Part shown: piece by piece, positions 44,518-56,599 of the stretch | Layout of the letters: every line of letters begins with the position of its first letter | Numbering within the stretch: position 1 is the stretch's first letter | Program-made: the position numbers and the translations under genes | Notes under the pieces: model-generated | Told to the model about the DNA's origin: nothing | Seen by the model: only the letters and a program-made list of their open reading frames with translations | The model's database searches: none | NCBI RefSeq assembly: GCF_022201045.2 | Contig: NC_068558.1 | Location: 42,861,501-42,925,500, forward strand | Origin: Citrus sinensis | Lineage: Eukaryota > Streptophyta > Magnoliopsida > Sapindales > Rutaceae | DNA length: 64,000 nt | Direction: 5' to 3'

Positions 44518-47152
44518 CTACATTGCGCCTGTCAGCTTCTGGTTGATAGAAACATCAGGTTGTGAGCTTTGGCCAGAGACACTAGTTGGGGGCAGGGGCA
44601 AAGCCTTTGTGGGAAGCTGATTTATGGATGCACCACTGGCTTTAATCTTTAATTGTTCAAGAAGCCGGCGAGCTTCTCTGAGTTCATCTTGTGCACTTGG
44701 TCCATGACTTTCCCAGGCGTCAATTGCTCGTTGCTGGAACTCAATTGCAAGGGTATAGCTGCAACATCCAAGAAAAACTCTAAACTATATTTCTTACCAT
44801 GGCAGCCCCAAAACTATGACAAAGCAATCTAATTTATCAGTTCATTTCATGTCACATTACTGAGTATTTGCTTGTCTTCATTGTAATACCCAGGGTCTAA
44901 ACAGGCTGCAGAACAAAATCATGTTTGGATATAATACACACTACCCATGGGATGGCAAAGACAGTTTGACAAAACTGGATGACACATAAACCAAGAGAGA
45001 GTAGAGGGATTAAGAAACCTTGTAGCAACTAAAGCAGCCCCAATCTCCCACTCAATTATGGAAGGATTTTGTTTCTTTTAGCTTCAAACCAATTCATGGA
45101 ATAGTTGGCCATATGTTCTTGTTGAAAATATTTAATTCAACAACAGGAGAAGATCTGGTTTTTAGGTAGGGCACAAAATGGAAACACAAGTTTTAAATTA
45201 GTAAAACTTTTCTATTACCAAACCAATTGCTCAAGAAAAACCAAATATTGATGCAGGAAATATAGATTAATAGGAAATTATATTCTTAATTAATATGGCT
45301 TCCAACTTGATAACAGCCTTGGAAGAGGATGCAATTAAATTAGGCATCACCGTTTTTATCAATAACCTAACAGATCCAGAGTGCATCTATTTTATCTTTT
45401 GACCAATAGTTACAACAATTTCAGTTAACAATAATTTACACAAACACAAGCTATGATGTGAATGAAACCAAAAGTCAGAGTCTGAGCAAATTGATCTTAC
45501 CTTCCCATGCTACTGTAAGCTTTTGAAAGGTTTTGACATGCCTCAATAGAATCAGCATGGTGAGGTCCAAGTGAGACATCCATTATGTCCTTTGCAAACG
45601 CAAACACCTGTGCAGCAGATTGAGGTCTATCTAGTTCCAAGTATGCAGCCCCCAAATTGTTGTAAATATATCCTACTCCAAAATGCTTTGGACCAAAGCT
45701 CTCTTTCAACCTCTCCGCAGCACTCTCTAAGTAGGGAATTGCCTGGGGCACCTTGCCCGTCAACAGAAGTAACCACCCTATTCTAGCAGAAACACTTCCT
45801 TCGGAGTGCTGTGCTTGTGGGAGCTTCTCGAGCAAAGCCAGCGTTCTCTTCAACAATGAAATTGCAGTCTCAAACTCATTCATAGACTCATATTGCATAG
45901 ATATCTCTGAGTATGCATCAGCGACTTCCTCTGGGGATATTGTCTCTTTCTTATCTAGAATCCCACAAGCAATCTCCAAACACCGCTTTGCATCTGCAAA
46001 TTTTTCCTGATTGCACAATGCTTTCCCCATTGAAATAAAAACTAATGCTCTAGTCTCACTCTCTTTTTCAGTCTGTCGAACAACATCTTTCAATGTATTA
46101 ATAGCCTCCTCAAACTTCCCCAGTGCAATCTGCATATTTGCAGCATCAATCTCTGCACGAAGCAACTCGGAGCTCAGACCCCAAGTCTTCAAAACCTTCT
46201 GCGAAAGCTCATTTTGCTCTAATGCCTTCTGATGCTCCTCCAACCCACTATATATCACCCCAAGCAGCCTCCTGTCATGTGCAACCTCTACAGAATTATG
46301 CCCCAAACCCTTTTTATGAATCTCCAAAGCCTTCAAACCAAAAGGCAATGCCTCCTTAAAATTCAAAACTGCAACAAAAGCTTCAGCCAAATCCCTATTC
46401 GCCACTCCTAATTCCCTACTGTCTTCCTCTAATATCAGCTCTTTAATCTCCAAACACTTCTGAAGATGCTCCAAAGCCTCCTCTCTCCTCCCCATTGCTG
46501 TCTTTACATTTGCTAACTCAAGGTGCACGGCATGCATAATTGGCTTAATATCTTCCACACTTCCACCTAAACCCTCCTCCTCTAACCTGCCTAACATCCT
46601 ATTAGCTTTACTAAGATACCCCAAACTATCACTAAATCTTTTCAAACTGTAATTAGCAGAACCCATAACTTGTAAACACATAGCAACAAGTAAAGAGGGT
46701 CTATTATTCCTCTCATCTTTGTCAAGTACATTCAAAGCTCTATTAGCAAAGGAGAGAGTCATTTCAGGATCACCACCTTCTTGGTCAAGTTTGAGAGCAA
46801 TTTTCAAACCAACCAACCCAAGCTCTGTTTCGTCAAAAGAAGACTCCATTTGTTTAAAAATCTGGAGCATTTCTTCAGATGTCTTAGCAGACTCAAAAGC
46901 CTCTTCAAGGTCGGATTTTTCTTTGATTTTCCTCTGCCTAGTGGACGTTTGAGGAGGATTTCCGACAAGGGTATTGATTGTGTGAGATGGTTGGTGGGTT
47001 CTGAATTCCAAGCCATGGGCTTTTGTGCAGGATTTGAGTGGTGAAGAAGAGGAGGTGAGGTCGTGAATGTAATTTTTGGAAAGAAAAGGGGCTAACTTTT
47101 GGGGTCGGCAGCGAGTGAGCTGCGAGAGGATTGAAAATGAAGCCCTTTTCAT
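44518..47152 (-). CDS. Kinesin-light-chain-related TPR protein
   Basis: Two exons: 47152-45501 and 44758-44518, joined at AAG|GTAAGA ... GTTGCAG; 630 aa, stop TAG. Successive tetratricopeptide repeats fill about residues 95-565, with the KLC-like hallmark repeats at the end (GVGYIYNNLGAAYLELDRPQ and the following unit). The C-terminal tail from exon 2 is charged then Ser/Pro-rich. The protein resembles plant TPR proteins annotated as kinesin-light-chain-related. The first 30 residues are rich in Arg, Lys, Ser and hydrophobics with no acidic residue, compatible with a mitochondrial or plastid presequence, so this may be a different branch from the microtubule-associated KLCR/CMU proteins. Partners are unknown. 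Family assignment is firm, role is not. Confidence 0.88.
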
Positions 47153-47357
47153 GGCGAAATCTTGTGGATTCTTTCAGAATGCCAATTTCGGTGGTCTTGT
47201 TAAACCCTAATTAAACCCCGTTTTCTTTGGTGTTTTTGGTTTCAGTAGTTCTGGGCATTTGGTCAAAAGAAATTTTGGGAAGGGTATTATTCTAACAATA
47301 TTTTGGATTTGCTTATCTCTTTGAATTCCATTCTTATGTGGTTTTTTTTTTTTTTTA
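47153..47357. other. 5' flank of the TPR gene
   Basis: Likely promoter and leader of the TPR gene. No other feature. Confidence 0.35.
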
Positions 47358-48208
47358 TTGGAGTGGAAGTGTAAGCGCACGTTTCTACCACTATAATTTT
47401 TATGTACTTATTTAAGGAGGAGTGGGAATCCCACTCTTTCCCACTCCCACTTTTTTTTTAATTCTTTTTTTATTAAATATAACATAATTAAATTTATTAA
47501 AGTAAAATTATGTTATAATTACTTAAAAATAATTATAATATATTTATTTAAATAATATTACATTTATTAAGAATAATTATATTAAACTTATTTAAATATA
47601 ATATAATTATATTTAATTAGAATAATAATTTATTTGATCTGAGTTAAAATTATTTAAAATTAATATTATTATATTCATAGAGAATTAATAATATTCCAAC
47701 ACGTTTATTCAATTTTAATTATATTATATTTATTTAATGTTAATGATTATTATTATTAATAAAATAGTTTATTTTGAGAAAATATTAATTTTGTGCTTAT
47801 TATTAATAATAATATTTCACGTGTTGTTCTTATAAAAAAATTTAATTTACATAATTAAAATTAAAATTAATAAAAAATATGATTTACATAATTAAGAATA
47901 TTAATAATTATTATTAACTTATATAATTAAAATTAATAATAAAATAAATAGCTTATTTTACAAATATATTTTTTTATTCACTTTGTAATTAAAAACTATA
48001 ATTCTTTAATTAAGGATAAAACTGTAATTTGAAACAATTCACTCCCAACCCAAGATAAAGTAAACACATAAATGAAATTCTAATTCTTATTTCACACTCT
48101 CATTTCAATATAAGTAAAAAACTTACTCCAACAACCTACTTCACACTCTCAATCTCAATATTCTCATTCTTCATAATTCCCAATCCAATCCGGAAAGTAA
48201 AAGCTACC
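47358..48208 (+). mobile_element. Tourist-like AT-rich element, diverged copy
   Basis: From about 47410 it matches the element at 54054-54914 in the same orientation: GGAGTGGGAATCCCACTC near the left, a shared AT-rich core (GATTTACATAATTAAGAATATTA), ACTCCCAA.CCAAGA.AAAG, and a right end AATCC..AAAGTAAA.GC. Boundaries, especially the left, are approximate. Non-coding. Confidence 0.5.
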
Positions 48209-49424
48209 TCCATCCTGATCTCTCTTTCTTATATTAATCTTACACAACAAATTCAACTAAATATAAAAGATAAGCCTTAACTTTATTAAAACAATTTAAG
48301 CATTTTTAAGGTTATTTAAATCCATCATAATATTCAATAACTCATATGCTTAATAAACCCACCATTAGTCCATTATAATTTTAGTTTTTTTTTTTCCTTC
48401 AACAAATACTTTGGTGCTTTAGTTTCAAAATTTGGCTGAAGTATAGAGATTTCTCATGCTTGTGTATACACTGTTTCATTGGAGTTAGAAAAACAAATTC
48501 ATCCTGCTGACATGCTGAAAATTGAAGCATGTACTTTTCAGTTTGGAATTTTATGATTCGGTTGGTCATAGTTAAGCTTGACGATTGGCTGGGAATATAT
48601 ACAGTGAAGCAGCTAACTAGTTGCTTATGTACCTTAGGAGTTAAGATAACCTATTCACCATGTCTTATTTTTTTGCCATTTGGAACTAAACTCAATATCC
48701 TTTTTTAAAAAAAAAATTTACTTTTTGTCTCACTTAGGTAAACGAACAATGTTAGTTGGTTTTACTAATGGAACCACTTGCTGTACTTCAGGCAGACCTT
48801 CGAATCACAATCTCTTTTTTTTAACTTCATTTTTTATGCAACAGAACATGAACAAGCTATAGTTCTTATCTGTTTTTTACTTCATTTTTATTTTAATCTT
48901 AATTTTATGGTTTTTCGTTTTACATATAGAATTTAATCTATTTTGTGGATTAGGAAGCTGGTGAAAGTGTGAAAGAACCCAAAGTTAGTTATATACAAGG
49001 ATGAGGAGTTTGTTGCGGTAGTTAGTTACAGTACTTCTACTGAGAGTGATACTGAACAATCTCAAAATGCTGGAGACACTAATCTCCTTGAAAATAACGG
49101 TTGGTATATTTCACTTTGTTTTTAATGCTAACCTTCTTTGTTGAATTAAAGCTAACTTTAGTATGCATCCAGTTCAACTTCCAGTAGCAAACGATTAAAG
49201 AAAAGAATAAATTAATGAGAAAATAAAGCAGAAAACACTATCCTTGGCATCTCCTAAGGTAATGCATATGTATGAAAGTTCTATGATTAACTTAATGGAA
49301 GTCTTGATTCAAATTCTGTCTGGGCAGTCATGGTAGTGTCTAGTATGAGGAGTAACAGGATAGGTAGATATTTGTTTGCCTTCAGAAGATACCACCTTAA
49401 ACCAGTGCTATTTAAAAGTATACT
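48209..49424. other. Non-coding stretch
   Basis: No intact gene. A short protein-like run on the plus strand near 49010-49100 (SYSTSTESDTEQSQNAGD) may belong to the decayed glycosyltransferase further right, but I cannot confirm it. Confidence 0.3.
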
Positions 49425-49495
49425 TACATTTTGGTCTAATGGTGTGATTCTTGCTAAGGGTGCCAGAGGTCTCGAGTTCAATTGGTCCGAGCCCA
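49425..49495 (+). pseudogene. tRNA-Pro-like relic
   Basis: The sequence follows a plant tRNA-Pro: TTTGGTCTAATGGTGTGATTC (D arm), TTGC-TAAGGGT-GCCA (anticodon arm, anticodon AGG) and GAGTTCAATT (T loop). The acceptor stem does not pair (left TACA, right GCCCA offset) and the T stem is disturbed, so it is a decayed tRNA gene or tRNA-derived repeat, not a working gene. Confidence 0.55.
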
Positions 49496-49504
49496 AGCAT
49501 GATT

Positions 49505-50215
49505 GAATTTTGCACCATCAGATGGTCATTCTCACTTTGCGAAAGAATTGAATCCGAGAATTAAAGAGGTGGAACAAGCAATGATCAAGGATTCTGATTT
49601 TATCGAAGGAGTATAACGATTACTTAGTCCCTTTTTGTATAGTAATTAAGTCATGGAAATGGTGGATATTTAGAAAAATAATGAAAGAATATTCCTTTTA
49701 CTGCCCAGTGAATGAGAGATTGCTTGTACGTCATCCAAAATTTAAATTGCAGAGTGACAAATTTCTTTGAAATTCTAAATAGACATCAGCGGGAAAACAA
49801 AAATGAGATCTGAAGACCATTGACCTTGTTGGGCTTCATGAAGAATGAAAGCAATGGAGGCTATCCTAGACAAAGCCAGTCTTGCATACCCAGACTGCTC
49901 AGCCATAGTGACGAAGCTCCGTTCTATGGCTTATAATACTGAAGATCGACGTGTAGCTGCTGAAAAATCAAGCTTCATACCTGGCTTAGCTCGCTACTAG
50001 AACCACCCCAAAAGGCCTTCTTATGTATGCAGCTCACAGCTGAGTACTTTGCCCTGCAGCCTGAAGAAAGTTAACGCAACTCCCTAACCAACAAAAGTTG
50101 CACTATCTATATCGCTTCTACAATGCTGTTTTTGCTGACAATATTCTGGTTTGTGCTGTAGCTTCTAACGCCACATTCTCTTTTGCAATGATACGATGCC
50201 GCTTCTATTCTGGTA
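49505..50215 (+). pseudogene. Galacturonosyltransferase (GAUT) gene fragment, decayed
   Basis: Three protein-like pieces lie in order on the plus strand. LNPRIKEVEQAMIKDSDF (near 49550) and AYPDCSAIVTKLRSMAYNTE (near 49880) resemble the stalk of plant GAUTs. QLTAEYFALQPEE (near 50035), followed after frame changes by YNAVFADNIL and CAVASNATFSFA, resembles the start of the GT8 domain. GAUTs make homogalacturonan in the Golgi; GAUT7-like members come closest from memory. Stops and frame shifts interrupt it, the catalytic domain beyond this point is absent, and no start is seen. It is a truncated pseudogene; clade is an inference. Confidence 0.6.
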
Positions 50216-53200
50216 ATATTTACCTTTTTTTTTTAATTTAATCCCAATTTATCATTAATTTTCTTGTTTATTTTTCCTATTATGATGATGATATTTCAGT
50301 TTCCTAATTAATAATGACAGAAGGGAAATTTTAAACATTAGAAGAATATGAGGGAAATTTGAAACATTACAAAAATATGAATATCTCATACCACTCAAAA
50401 ATTTGTGTTAAATGAAAAAATAAAAAAGAAAGACTGCCGAGTGTTTGAGGGTAAATTTGAAAAGATATTTTTGAATCAATAAACGAATGACACGTGGATA
50501 GTTACAAGGACAATACGGGCACAATACTTGAAGCAACATAAAGATGTCATTTGGAAAAATTTACTAAATTAGATGAGCTTGGAAATTAATGGTCAAGGTT
50601 ATACACTTCAAGACATTTGTGATAAAGAATAAACTTATTACAAAAGGAATATTCTTGTCTTTTTCCCCTATATGTAATATATAACCACAAAATTGTTCTC
50701 TCTTTTTAACCAAATGATGATATTTAACTCTAACTTTTATGTACTTCTCTTACCACTGATCTCTACTATATAGATATTTTATTCACCCATATTTGGAGCA
50801 ATATTTTTAAAAAGCCATTTTCTATTTTCCACCTTCATCATTTTCTCTACCATATTATCACTCTTCATAATTTTATTCACCATCTCATCTTCATCTTTAT
50901 CAACACCAAATATCTCTATATAGCTATTTGACTTATGTTATTCATTTTATATCATGTAAAATCTTATCTAACCTCTCATTTATATAGTTGATTGGTGATG
51001 ACTTGCTCCAACAGACGTAAGCCAAAGGTTGGACTGCGTAAATGTTGTGTGTTCTTTGTATTTATGTTTATTTTGCTATGTTATGAATTTCAGATTGGGA
51101 CTGAGTTTCGTGTATGAGCTTATTTGGCTACCTCGGTTATACTAACTATTCTGTGAGGCTATCTGAGTTATTCCTCGAGTACATCTGAGCTACTCTTAAG
51201 CACATATTAACTCTCTAAATTAATTCTTACAAGGTTTCACTGAACACTCTTTATTATTCCTTATATGACCACCTCAACTTACTATGCATATTACTTTAAC
51301 CCACCACTAAATTACCTTAGCTAAACCACCTACTCCCAAAAAATCAGAAAAATACACCTAAACCAAACGTAGCACAAGCTCCCCTTAAATATAAATTTAT
51401 TTGTTTGAATCAGATTTGAGTTGGATCTAATGAGAACCACCCAATTGGTTCGAACTGGATCTTAACAAAAATTTGGTGAAAAACATTGAGTATTATTATA
51501 TAATTATTTGTTTATAACTACAGAAATTGCATTTTATGTCGTTACTAATTTTCTAAACCTCTGAGCAATCTCTTTGCAGTCCAGAGCATGACAAGTTCAA
51601 ATAAATGTCCACCATTGAATACAAAAAACTCCCATGACCCAATGTATACTTCTGCCATGAACCACCTCTAGTTTTACCCGCCAGATGTCATTCTGATTTG
51701 CTGACTAAGAAGGATGGAAAAAAATATGTCGCTTCAGACCTCTAGTTGAAATCTAAACGAATTGACATTTGTCAAGCAATTACATGTTCGCTATGGTAAT
51801 TTCTCCAACTCCATCGCAAGAATCAAAGTCGTCCATGAAGTGTATTGAGTTATTACCTAAGGAATCAAAACTAAATTTAGGCTATATTTTGCTTTCATTT
51901 ACTCCAACAAAGTAGGTATCATCAGTATTGATTAACTCTTTCTCTATCCAAGCATCTTTAAAATAGTCGAAAACTTCCAAGTCCAAAGGTTTTGTTGGTT
52001 TTATTTACCAGTCGAAACTATCAAATTCAAATCCAATTTCTTTGCCATTGACTCTAGCAATTAGAGTAAAATGATTGTCTTCTAAATAGATTACATGGGT
52101 ACTTCACAGAACTTGTCTGAGCTTCGTTAACATTCCATAGCAAAGGTGTAGACAGCTCAAGAGGAATAGTATACGTAGATTTAACACTATCTTAAGAAAA
52201 CAATTTTTTGGACTAGTCTTGTTTTATTAGCTTAAAAAGAATCTGAAACAAACATATTCTGAAGGCCACGCATTCTAGTAATACAAGTAAATTAAAATTC
52301 TTTTGCGTCAAGAGATTGAAAAAATGAATTTTTAAAAAAGAAAAAATGAACTTTTAAAAAAGAATAAAAAAAAAAGATAACTTGGCCCTTGCTATTTCCC
52401 TCACATCTTTTCCTTAAGAAATTGAATTGAGATTTTCTTGATACCAGACTTCCATCAACAAGACATAATTGATTCCCGTTGTTTGTGTTATCTTGTCCTC
52501 GATCGTTAAGATGGAGATGTTCTCTTATATAAACTTCTACTTAAGAATTTATTAATTCACTTGCTTAAATGAACTTATTGTACATGTAAACACATTCTTG
52601 TGCATCGACAATGTGTATCATCAAGCTTGCATTCCACCAAATATGTATATACCATTTCTCCTAAATTACTTAATAGATTTTATTTAGGAAGAAATGGAAG
52701 ACTAAATAATAGAACACCATGTGTCGATACAGAGTTTTATAACAACAAAAAGGTCTCCAGGAGGATACCAGTCTATGTTGGGTACACGGGTAATAAAAAT
52801 AATATGCGAGATTCACCATGTCAAAGGAAAAAAAGTTTAGAGAAAATATACAAAGTATCAACCATGTGAGGTGTCACTGTTGCCCAAAAAGAATAATTGA
52901 TTCTTTAGCTAAGAATGAGGAATCAAGTAAGGAATATGGTCCCAATTGTCTAGGTGATTTATTTTTTGACCTTTTTGTAAGTGTAATAGCCGATTATCTC
53001 TTCTTCCTCCACTTCCATGCCGACACTGGCTCAACAACCTCTATAAAGGCACGCAAGACCACCCATCTACATCTAAAACGTTTATATATGGACAAACCAT
53101 GAAAATGATCTCAAACTTATTCTCCAAGCATACTCTAAAAGACCCAAACAGTCATATGAGCAAAAAGTCAAAAATTTCCTTGCTACAACAACAAAGAAGA

Positions 53201-54053
53201 CCAACGAAAATGCACTAAGTGGCAGCGAAGGACCAAAGGTTCTCCATATAAGGATGCTCATCTTCTATTTTTCTAACTTATAAAAAAAAAATACATACAC
53301 AATAAGGGCTGGGATTTTCTTCAACCTCTTGCCAATATTATAGAGAGCTTACAAGTTCTCTACCATAATATAGTCTCACTCTAACTTGAGCGTTGGAATG
53401 TGTTTGCCATCAACTCTAACTTTTTTTTCCTTATTTTACAAGTTAAACTCAAACCTTCAAGCCAACTCTCTTTAGTTCTAAACCTCTCATTGCATCCTCA
53501 CCTCTTCTATTCTCTCTCAAGCTTCACCTAAGGCTATCTCAAGAAACACACTTCAGCTACACGAGGCACCTTGTCACCTTAACACAAGTTTTATTATTTT
53601 AGCTAGGTTTTTGTTTCTTTTTTTTTTTAATCCCAAAATCTAGTTAAAACAAATTCAAAAACTAAAAGAATATATTATCATTATAATGAGGAGCTTGACT
53701 TATGTCACGAATCTCCTAGAAACCTAGGAAATCTCTAAAAAGACTCGAATCTTGTTGTGTTTCTTAGGGTGAGCTGCTCTTAGTACTTTCCATTAAAGCA
53801 TTATTCAATAGTATATTATCATTGGACTGAGACGCTTGAGTCATTTCATTAATTCCCTTAAGACTAGTCGTGTCACGGTCACCAATCCTCTTAAGACCTC
53901 GTAGATATCTTGGAAGACTCGAATCTTGCAGTGTTTCTTGGGGTGGGGAGCTCTCTCCTTCTATATTTCCATCAAAGCTTTATGCAATAGTCTGTTAGCA
54001 CCGTATGGAGTAGCTTTCGTCATCTGAGCAATCCCCTTAAATATATGCATTAA
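50216..54053. other. Gene-free repeat-like region
   Basis: No intact gene over 3.8 kb. Short frames at 52600-53100 have no recognised domain. The stretch 53640-54020 holds imperfectly repeated blocks (TAGTATATTATCATTGGAC/TATCATTATAATGAG-like with AAGACTCGAATCTTG twice, near 53740 and 53914), suggesting an old tandem duplication or retroelement debris. Confidence 0.35.
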
Positions 54054-54914
54054 GGTAGTGTTTACTTTCTGGAGTGGGAGTGTGGAGTATGGATTCCTCC
54101 CACTTCAGTATTTACTTACCTTAAAAAAGGGGGGAGTGGGAGTGGGAACCCATGGGTCCCACCTAATTTTGGAGTGGGGAGTGGGATTCTCACTCCCATG
54201 GGGGGAGGTGGGAGTGGGAATCCACTCCCCCCTCTTCCCATTTTATCCCTATAATAAAATAAATAAATAATATTTAATAAAATAAATAAATAATATTTAA
54301 TAAAATAAATAAATAATATTTAATAAAATAAATAATATCATATTTATTAAAAATAATAATTATATCATATTTATTTTATTAAATTTAATAAAATAAAAAT
54401 AAATAAATATTATATTTAAATTAATAATATTAAACATTAATTTTAATAAATATTAATTAATTATTTAATTAATAATAATAAATATTTTATTCTAAAAAAT
54501 ATTAATTTTGTACTATATTATCAATAATAATATTTCATTTGTGTTGCTATTATTAATAATTTTTATTCACATAATTTAAATTAAAATTAATAAAAAATTA
54601 TGATTTACATAATTAAGAATATTAGTAATTATTATTAATTTAGAAATATAATAAAATATTTATTTTATTTTCCAAATATTTTTTATTAATTTTTTAATTA
54701 CAAATTATAATTCTGTACATAAGGATAAAATTGTAATTTAAAACAATTTACTCCCAATCCAAGACAAAGAAACAAATAATTAGGATTCTGATTGACAATC
54801 CATACTTTCATTTAGTCTAAGTAAACACCCTACTCCCACTCCCACTCCACACTCCTAATCCAAGGATTCCCACTCCTCAGGATTCCCACTCCAATCCAAA
54901 AAGTAAACGCAGCA
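54054..54914 (+). mobile_element. Tourist/PIF-Harbinger-like AT-rich element (861 bp)
   Basis: Left end GGTAGTGTTTACTTTCTGGA and the inverse of the right end TGCTGCGTTTACTTTTTGGA form an inverted repeat, with TAA on both flanks (54051-54053, 54915-54917), matching the PIF/Harbinger target. Both sub-ends are rich in GGGAGTGGGA-like words, and the core is almost pure A/T with a tandem ATAAAATAAATAAATAATATTTA array. No transposase. A relative lies at about 47358-48208. Confidence 0.7.
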
Positions 54915-54917
54915 TAA

Positions 54918-56599
54918 GTGTAGAGCCTGAAGAGAAACTCGCAAATCTCTATAAAAACTCAAATTCAAAGGTTCTTGTTGTCTTTCTTGGGTGGAGAATT
55001 CTTATGAATCTTAAACAATGAATGACTATGGATTTTGTTGTTTTTTAAGGTTTTATATAGGTAATGAATGCTGCGAAAATGAAAATTTTAAAAAGGCAAT
55101 AATACAAGAAAATCAGTTAAATTACGAGTGTAATTGGGGGACCATAATGAAGAATTCATACACTTATTTAGGTTATAATGGAAAACATTAAAATATAGGG
55201 CGCTAACTTAAAATATTCTTAAACTTATTAGCATTTCGATTTAGTTCTTATATATACATTTTTTAATTTATTGAATTATTTTTTTCAAAGATTTATTGAA
55301 TTAATTTGAAAACAAGCGAATAGTACTATCTCATTGCTATTTGTTGACAAGAAATAAACAAATATAGCTATATCTCTTGTTAATGGGTAATTGTTCTTTT
55401 TTTTTAAAAAAAAAGGGGGGGGGGGGGGGGGTGGGGGAAGAAGAAGAAATTGTATTGCTCATGTTTCATTTGTAAATTGTGTCGGGCCGGATTTGACTGA
55501 AAAATGAAAGATTTGTTCATGCCATCATCCATTTCTATATCTATGTTCATCTTGGAATTTCTTTTATTTTCTAATTATTTAAAATTAGCAAAAAAAAATA
55601 TTAGGTTATATTTTAGTCTTCTTTTTGCCTAAATAATTATATGAGTTGACCAAAACGAAAGACTGGGTGTACTCTTCAATCCTTGTACTGGAGGAGATTT
55701 TGGTTCAGTCAGTAGCACCCGCAACAGTCACACCATGAGCTCCCCCATCCTGCGCAAAACATTTTGGATTGCGTATGACTGCATGGAGGTAAAAGCGATG
55801 CAGAAAATTCCCAATCTCCCCTTCCTAATTTACTTATAGTGGAAGCCAATTCTACTTTTCTACGTTCGTTAAGCATTTGCCTAGTTACAATACTTCATGG
55901 CTCATGCATGGTGATTATATATATTGCAAGCTTTTCTCACTAGAAATTTTTTTTTCCCCTTTTCTTTCTTTCGCCCAGACTGGCAAGCATAGTTGTAAAA
56001 TATATATTTTAGTTTTCTCTTCTAATATTCGTTTACTATCATGGTTAAAATCGTCATTCTGATATTATTCACATAATTATGAAACTTTTGAGCTATTCCT
56101 TCATGATTCTTCCATTTTTTTGCTACATTTCAAGTGATCATAAAAATGAAATTTTACGAATTAATACAATAATAGAATTGATATAATTATAATTGATAAT
56201 TGATAATCGGTCGGTGCACTTATTCTACCTTCACTCATTAAAAAGTAGAAAGTTAAATAAGTGAGGCTACAAGTAAATTATGAAATTATTGCTGACCATC
56301 CAATATATTAATTATTTATCATAAGAGATGAAGAAATATACCTTGAGAGAGATGTACAATTATAAATAAACTAATTACTAATACCACACTTGATCCAGCA
56401 TTTAAAAAGGTTTATATAAGTCATTAAAGAAAAAAAAAAGAAGAAAAAGAAAATTTTATTAAGCTATGCGAAACTGATTTTGCAGCCTTTGATTCTTCTT
56501 TTTTCTTTCAAAAGGATGCTAATGGTTTCCTCTCCCTTCCGCTCAATTAGCTACTGCTTATGGTTTTGTCTTTCAGCTTGTAGTCTCTTGTAAAGCCCT
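54918..56599. other. Non-coding stretch with poly-G tract
   Basis: No gene is supported. It contains A9 followed by G17 (55406-55431), see separate entry. The remainder is AT-rich. Confidence 0.35.
55406..55437. repeat. A-run joined to 17-G tract
   Basis: Nine A are followed by seventeen G, then T and five G. The G tract could form a G-quadruplex on the plus strand. Its length should be treated with care because such homopolymers are prone to sequencing error. Confidence 0.8.

Noticed and set aside
45571-47044. Several plus-strand frames of 70-87 codons
   Set aside because: They lie antisense to the TPR gene and have no domain similarity.
49425-49495. Working tRNA-Pro gene
   Set aside because: Acceptor and T stems do not pair although the anticodon arm is recognisable, so it is listed as a relic.
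52600-53102. Overlapping frames of 89 and 94 codons
   Set aside because: No domain, no splice context and no coding bias that I can see; treated as chance frames.
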